From Parvimonas sp. (GTDB taxonomy: Bacteria > Bacillota > Clostridia > Tissierellales > Peptoniphilaceae), in the NCBI GenBank assembly GCA_022770425.1, contig JALEHY010000058.1:20223-84222 (forward strand): 64,000 bases of DNA, in the 5' to 3' direction. This document shows positions 61,380-64,000 of this stretch, piece after piece. The position numbers and the translations under genes are program-made. The notes beneath the pieces were generated by a model. The model was given only the letters and a program-made list of their open reading frames with translations, did no database searches and was not told where the DNA came from. Each line of letters starts with the position of its first letter. Within the stretch, counting starts at the first letter, position 1.

Positions 61380-63992
61380 ATGAAATTAAATAATTCAAAA
61401 GCAAAACCTAAAAATAGCAAGTTAAAAAACAGGTTATTAGCAAGTGGATTTGCGATGGTAATGGCTTTACCATCACTGTTGGGAGTAGTAACTCCAAGTG
61501 TTCACGCACAGGAAACTGTCGGACAATGGACTGAAAAAGAAAAGGTATTAAATAAGGAAGAAGCAGCAACTAAGGCGTCAATTACACCTAATGTGGACAA
61601 AGCACCGGATGGATTTCAATTTGATCCTAAAGATGATAGATTAACATTTTTTATTTTTCACTTAACAGGTGATGGAGGAGCTTTTAATGCGAAAGCTAAC
61701 AAAGATTGGTATATTAGAATGTCAAGAAAAAGAAGTGTCTATGATGGACAAGTATATGCTGAGCTTGTTGATAAAACGACTAATCAAGTTGTGGAAAGTT
61801 TAACTGTTAATCCGGGTGAAAGATTTAACTTTAAATCAATAGAAAATGAAAAAATTCAAAATTTTAATTATTATGTAAAAGTGGCTAAACAAACATTTGA
61901 TAGAGATGGTAAAGAAACTACACTATATTTTATAGGTATGGATTCCGGTATGGGAGGAAATACTAAAGGTACCATTGTATATAATATGTCAGGAACTGAT
62001 TCAAAACAGACTACAAATGATTGGTCAGGAGTTTTGCCAATATCACCAATGGAACAAAAGACAAAATATTTAAAGAAAAAAGACAATGGTCTACTTGCTG
62101 AATACACTCAAATCGGTGGAATCTATGGATATAATTATACAGCCGCAGGAGAAGCAAAATTTGAAAATTATGAGTTGGTAGAAGAACCTGCAGTAAAGGA
62201 AGGAAATTTAAAAAAAATTATTCCTGGAACATATATAATCAATGATAGATATGATAAAAAGAGAGTAGCAATTAAATTTAACGTAAAAGAAGATGGAACT
62301 CAAAGAATAGCTATGTTGATCATTAATCCGGATCATGATAACTTTAAAGAAAATTATGAAAATAAAGTTTTGGACGCCAAGTTTTTAGATTTAGACAGAT
62401 TACAAAGTATTATTATGAATCCGAATATTTCAGATGAAAACAAGATTAATGAATTCAATAAAGAAAATCCTAATTATCTTCTTATGTTCATTTCAAATGA
62501 GATACCGGTTGGTCAATACAATGAATCGATTGGAACAGGAACTTGGGAATATACTGTGACTAAAGGAACCCTTAAAAATAAAACACAAGGTAATAAGGAA
62601 GTAAAGAATATAGTTGGTTATTTGGGAGCATATAACGAACATAAATATGCATTTTTTACAGTGGAAGAATATATATTCACTAGAGATGGAAAAGAATATA
62701 ATATTGCCGGTTTAGAGTCAGGAATGCTAAATAAAAACGAATCAATAAATACTGATGCTATTTATTACTATGAACTTAAAGGCGGAGTTAAAGTATTTTA
62801 TGTTAATACCAATGGGGAAGAAATTAAGGATCCTTCAATTTTAATACCTAAAGCTGATAAAAACACTCCATATAACACTGTAGATGTAAAAGAAAATACA
62901 ATTAAAGTTGGTGACAAAACATACGTATATAAAGCAATTGACCAAGAAAACTTAAGACCTAAATCAGAACCTACACAATCAGATCCAAGAGAAACTGAAA
63001 AGATAACTGATGAAGAAGGTACTGTTAAAACAAATACTGTAAAAGAATTGACATATGTTTATGAAGAAGTGTTTAAAGTAACTCATGAATACAAATCGGG
63101 AACACCTGGAAAAGAATTACCAAAAGAAGTAAAAGACTTGACACCTAAAAATCAAGAAGGTAAGAAAAACGGTGAAGATGTAACACCAACTCCACCACAA
63201 GAAACAAAAGTAGTGGTAAAAGATGGAGAATGGGTGTTTGAAAGTTATGACAGAGAAAAAGGTACTATTGAAAATAAAGATGAACACTTTATTGGAACAT
63301 GGGTATTCAAAGAAAACCCACAACCAAAAACAGGAAATGTCTATGTAAAATATGTTACAGAAGACGGACAAGTTTTAGAGGAAGAAAGTAAGGTAAAAGA
63401 TAATGCACCGGTAGGTGAAAATTACACAACAGAGAAAAAGACATTTGATGGCTATGAATTTGTAAGATTGGATAAAGGCTCAGCACCTGCGAACGGTCAA
63501 GTAAAGGAAGAAGAACAACATGTAGTGTATGTGTATAAAAAAATTGAAAATCCACAACCAAAAACAGGAAGTGTATATGTAAAATATGTTACAGAAGACG
63601 GACAAGTTTTGGAGGAAGAAAGTAAGGTAAAAGATAATGCACCGGTAGGTGAAAATTACACAACAGAGAAAAAGACATTTGACGGATATGAATTTGTAAG
63701 ATTGGATAAAGGCTCAGCACCTGCGAACGGTCAAGTAAAAGAAGAAGATCAGTATGTAGTTTATGTGTATAAGAAGGTTGAAAAACCGGTAATTCCAAAT
63801 GATCAAAATCCGAAAAATCCACCTTCAGATGATGATATTACTCCAAGAAAACCAAATACACCAAATAAACCTGATAGCAATTTACCTAAAACAGCAGTTA
63901 TGAGTAAATCAGAATTTTATATGGCATTAGTTTTGGTATCAGTACTTGGAATGGTGATTGTATCAACTTTTAAACGTGAAAAACAAAAGTAA
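61380..63992 (+). CDS. Large surface protein with SHIRT and MucBP repeats, LPKTA sorting signal
   Basis: A wall-associated protein of 870 residues. The start is taken as ATG 61380 (GAAAGG about 10 nt upstream; an ATG at 61371 is too close to it and one at 61344 has no ribosome site). A long signal peptide (MKLNNSKAK...VHAQ, about 1-45), then about 440 residues of unrecognised adhesin domain with two parallel halves (each containing FTRDGKE/FDRDGKE and GLESGM/GMDSGM). A MucBP-like segment, a SHIRT-like domain (THEYKSGTPGKELP, GEWVFESYD) and two 78-residue repeats (VYVKYVTEDGQVLEEES) follow. The end is LPKTA, a membrane segment and KREKQK. LPxTA instead of LPxTG is unusual. Confidence 0.85.
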   Translation: MKLNNSKAKPKNSKLKNRLLASGFAMVMALPSLLGVVTPSVHAQETVGQWTEKEKVLNKEEAATKASITPNVDKAPDGFQFDPKDDRLTFFIFHLTGDGGAFNAKANKDWYIRMSRKRSVYDGQVYAELVDKTTNQVVESLTVNPGERFNFKSIENEKIQNFNYYVKVAKQTFDRDGKETTLYFIGMDSGMGGNTKGTIVYNMSGTDSKQTTNDWSGVLPISPMEQKTKYLKKKDNGLLAEYTQIGGIYGYNYTAAGEAKFENYELVEEPAVKEGNLKKIIPGTYIINDRYDKKRVAIKFNVKEDGTQRIAMLIINPDHDNFKENYENKVLDAKFLDLDRLQSIIMNPNISDENKINEFNKENPNYLLMFISNEIPVGQYNESIGTGTWEYTVTKGTLKNKTQGNKEVKNIVGYLGAYNEHKYAFFTVEEYIFTRDGKEYNIAGLESGMLNKNESINTDAIYYYELKGGVKVFYVNTNGEEIKDPSILIPKADKNTPYNTVDVKENTIKVGDKTYVYKAIDQENLRPKSEPTQSDPRETEKITDEEGTVKTNTVKELTYVYEEVFKVTHEYKSGTPGKELPKEVKDLTPKNQEGKKNGEDVTPTPPQETKVVVKDGEWVFESYDREKGTIENKDEHFIGTWVFKENPQPKTGNVYVKYVTEDGQVLEEESKVKDNAPVGENYTTEKKTFDGYEFVRLDKGSAPANGQVKEEEQHVVYVYKKIENPQPKTGSVYVKYVTEDGQVLEEESKVKDNAPVGENYTTEKKTFDGYEFVRLDKGSAPANGQVKEEDQYVVYVYKKVEKPVIPNDQNPKNPPSDDDITPRKPNTPNKPDSNLPKTAVMSKSEFYMALVLVSVLGMVIVSTFKREKQK
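63318..63785 (+). repeat. Two 234-bp tandem units encoding MucBP-like repeats
   Basis: 63318-63551 and 63552-63785 are almost identical at DNA level and encode 78 residues each, in frame, suggesting recent duplication or gene conversion and length variation between strains. Confidence 0.92.
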
Positions 63993-64000
63993 AATTTTAA

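Noticed and set aside
1..64000. tRNA, rRNA, tmRNA or CRISPR features
   Set aside because: Intergenic regions were read for cloverleaf-like and regularly spaced repeats and none were convincing.

Overview
The window is AT-rich DNA from a low-GC Gram-positive anaerobe. Three things point to the Tissierellia/Peptoniphilaceae, with Parvimonas the closest guess: a division/cell-wall cluster without ftsA, class C sortase pili, and single-gene anaerobe families such as RicT, DUF3343 and DUF951. This assignment is an inference, because no rRNA gene is present. Almost all genes are on the plus strand with strong AGGAGG or AGGTGAT ribosome sites. Many promoters have an extended -10 (TGnTATAAT).

Layout. 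1-10.8 kb: dcw cluster (rsmH end, ftsL, pbpB, mraY, murD, ftsW, murG, divIB, ftsZ) and nrdR. 10.8-18.6 kb: pilus locus with a shaft pilin, a minor pilin and three class C sortases, interrupted by a Panacea-type toxin-antitoxin pair. 18.5-21.7 kb: an accessory ABC-transporter cassette with an amber-interrupted small ORF. 21.7-24.4 kb: a repeat-rich L,D-transpeptidase and an orphan membrane protein. 24.5-31.5 kb: uvrB and uvrA, separated by a 2.1 kb cassette that looks like a circular-bacteriocin locus (hydrophobic peptide, small membrane proteins, SpoIIM/DUF95 protein). 31.6-37.3 kb: DJ-1-like protein, rlmN, then an unusual four-gene operon (acyl-CoA-dehydrogenase-like, PhnD-like, MetE-like, OsmC-like). 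37.4-44 kb: ptsH-ptsI, two orphans, cardiolipin synthase, pncB. 44-50 kb: AraC/GH39-like regulator and a VWA pilus-tip-like adhesin. 50-64 kb: asnA, ricT, nhaC, DUF3841, flippase, SAF-domain oxidoreductase, mscS neighbourhood, nitroreductase, and a SHIRT/MucBP surface protein.

Main discoveries. (1) Two unrelated accessory cassettes each sit between direct repeats of the 3' end of the gene upstream. The uvrB/uvrA cassette has a perfect 24-bp repeat (26516-26539 and 28673-28696). The srtC3/ldt cassette has a 50-bp repeat with one 5-nt indel (18506-18560 and 21667-21716). Neither carries a visible integrase. The right-hand uvr copy still shows an overlapping uvrB-uvrA junction, which looks ancestral. 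(2) A dispersed intergenic repeat family combines an extended -10 with a hairpin whose stem varies by compensating changes; three copies keep a GCCTTGTG loop. Pairs of copies bracket the Panacea module and an orphan gene. (3) The peptide/SpoIIM cassette and the 33.6-37.3 kb operon are the best candidates for undescribed systems.
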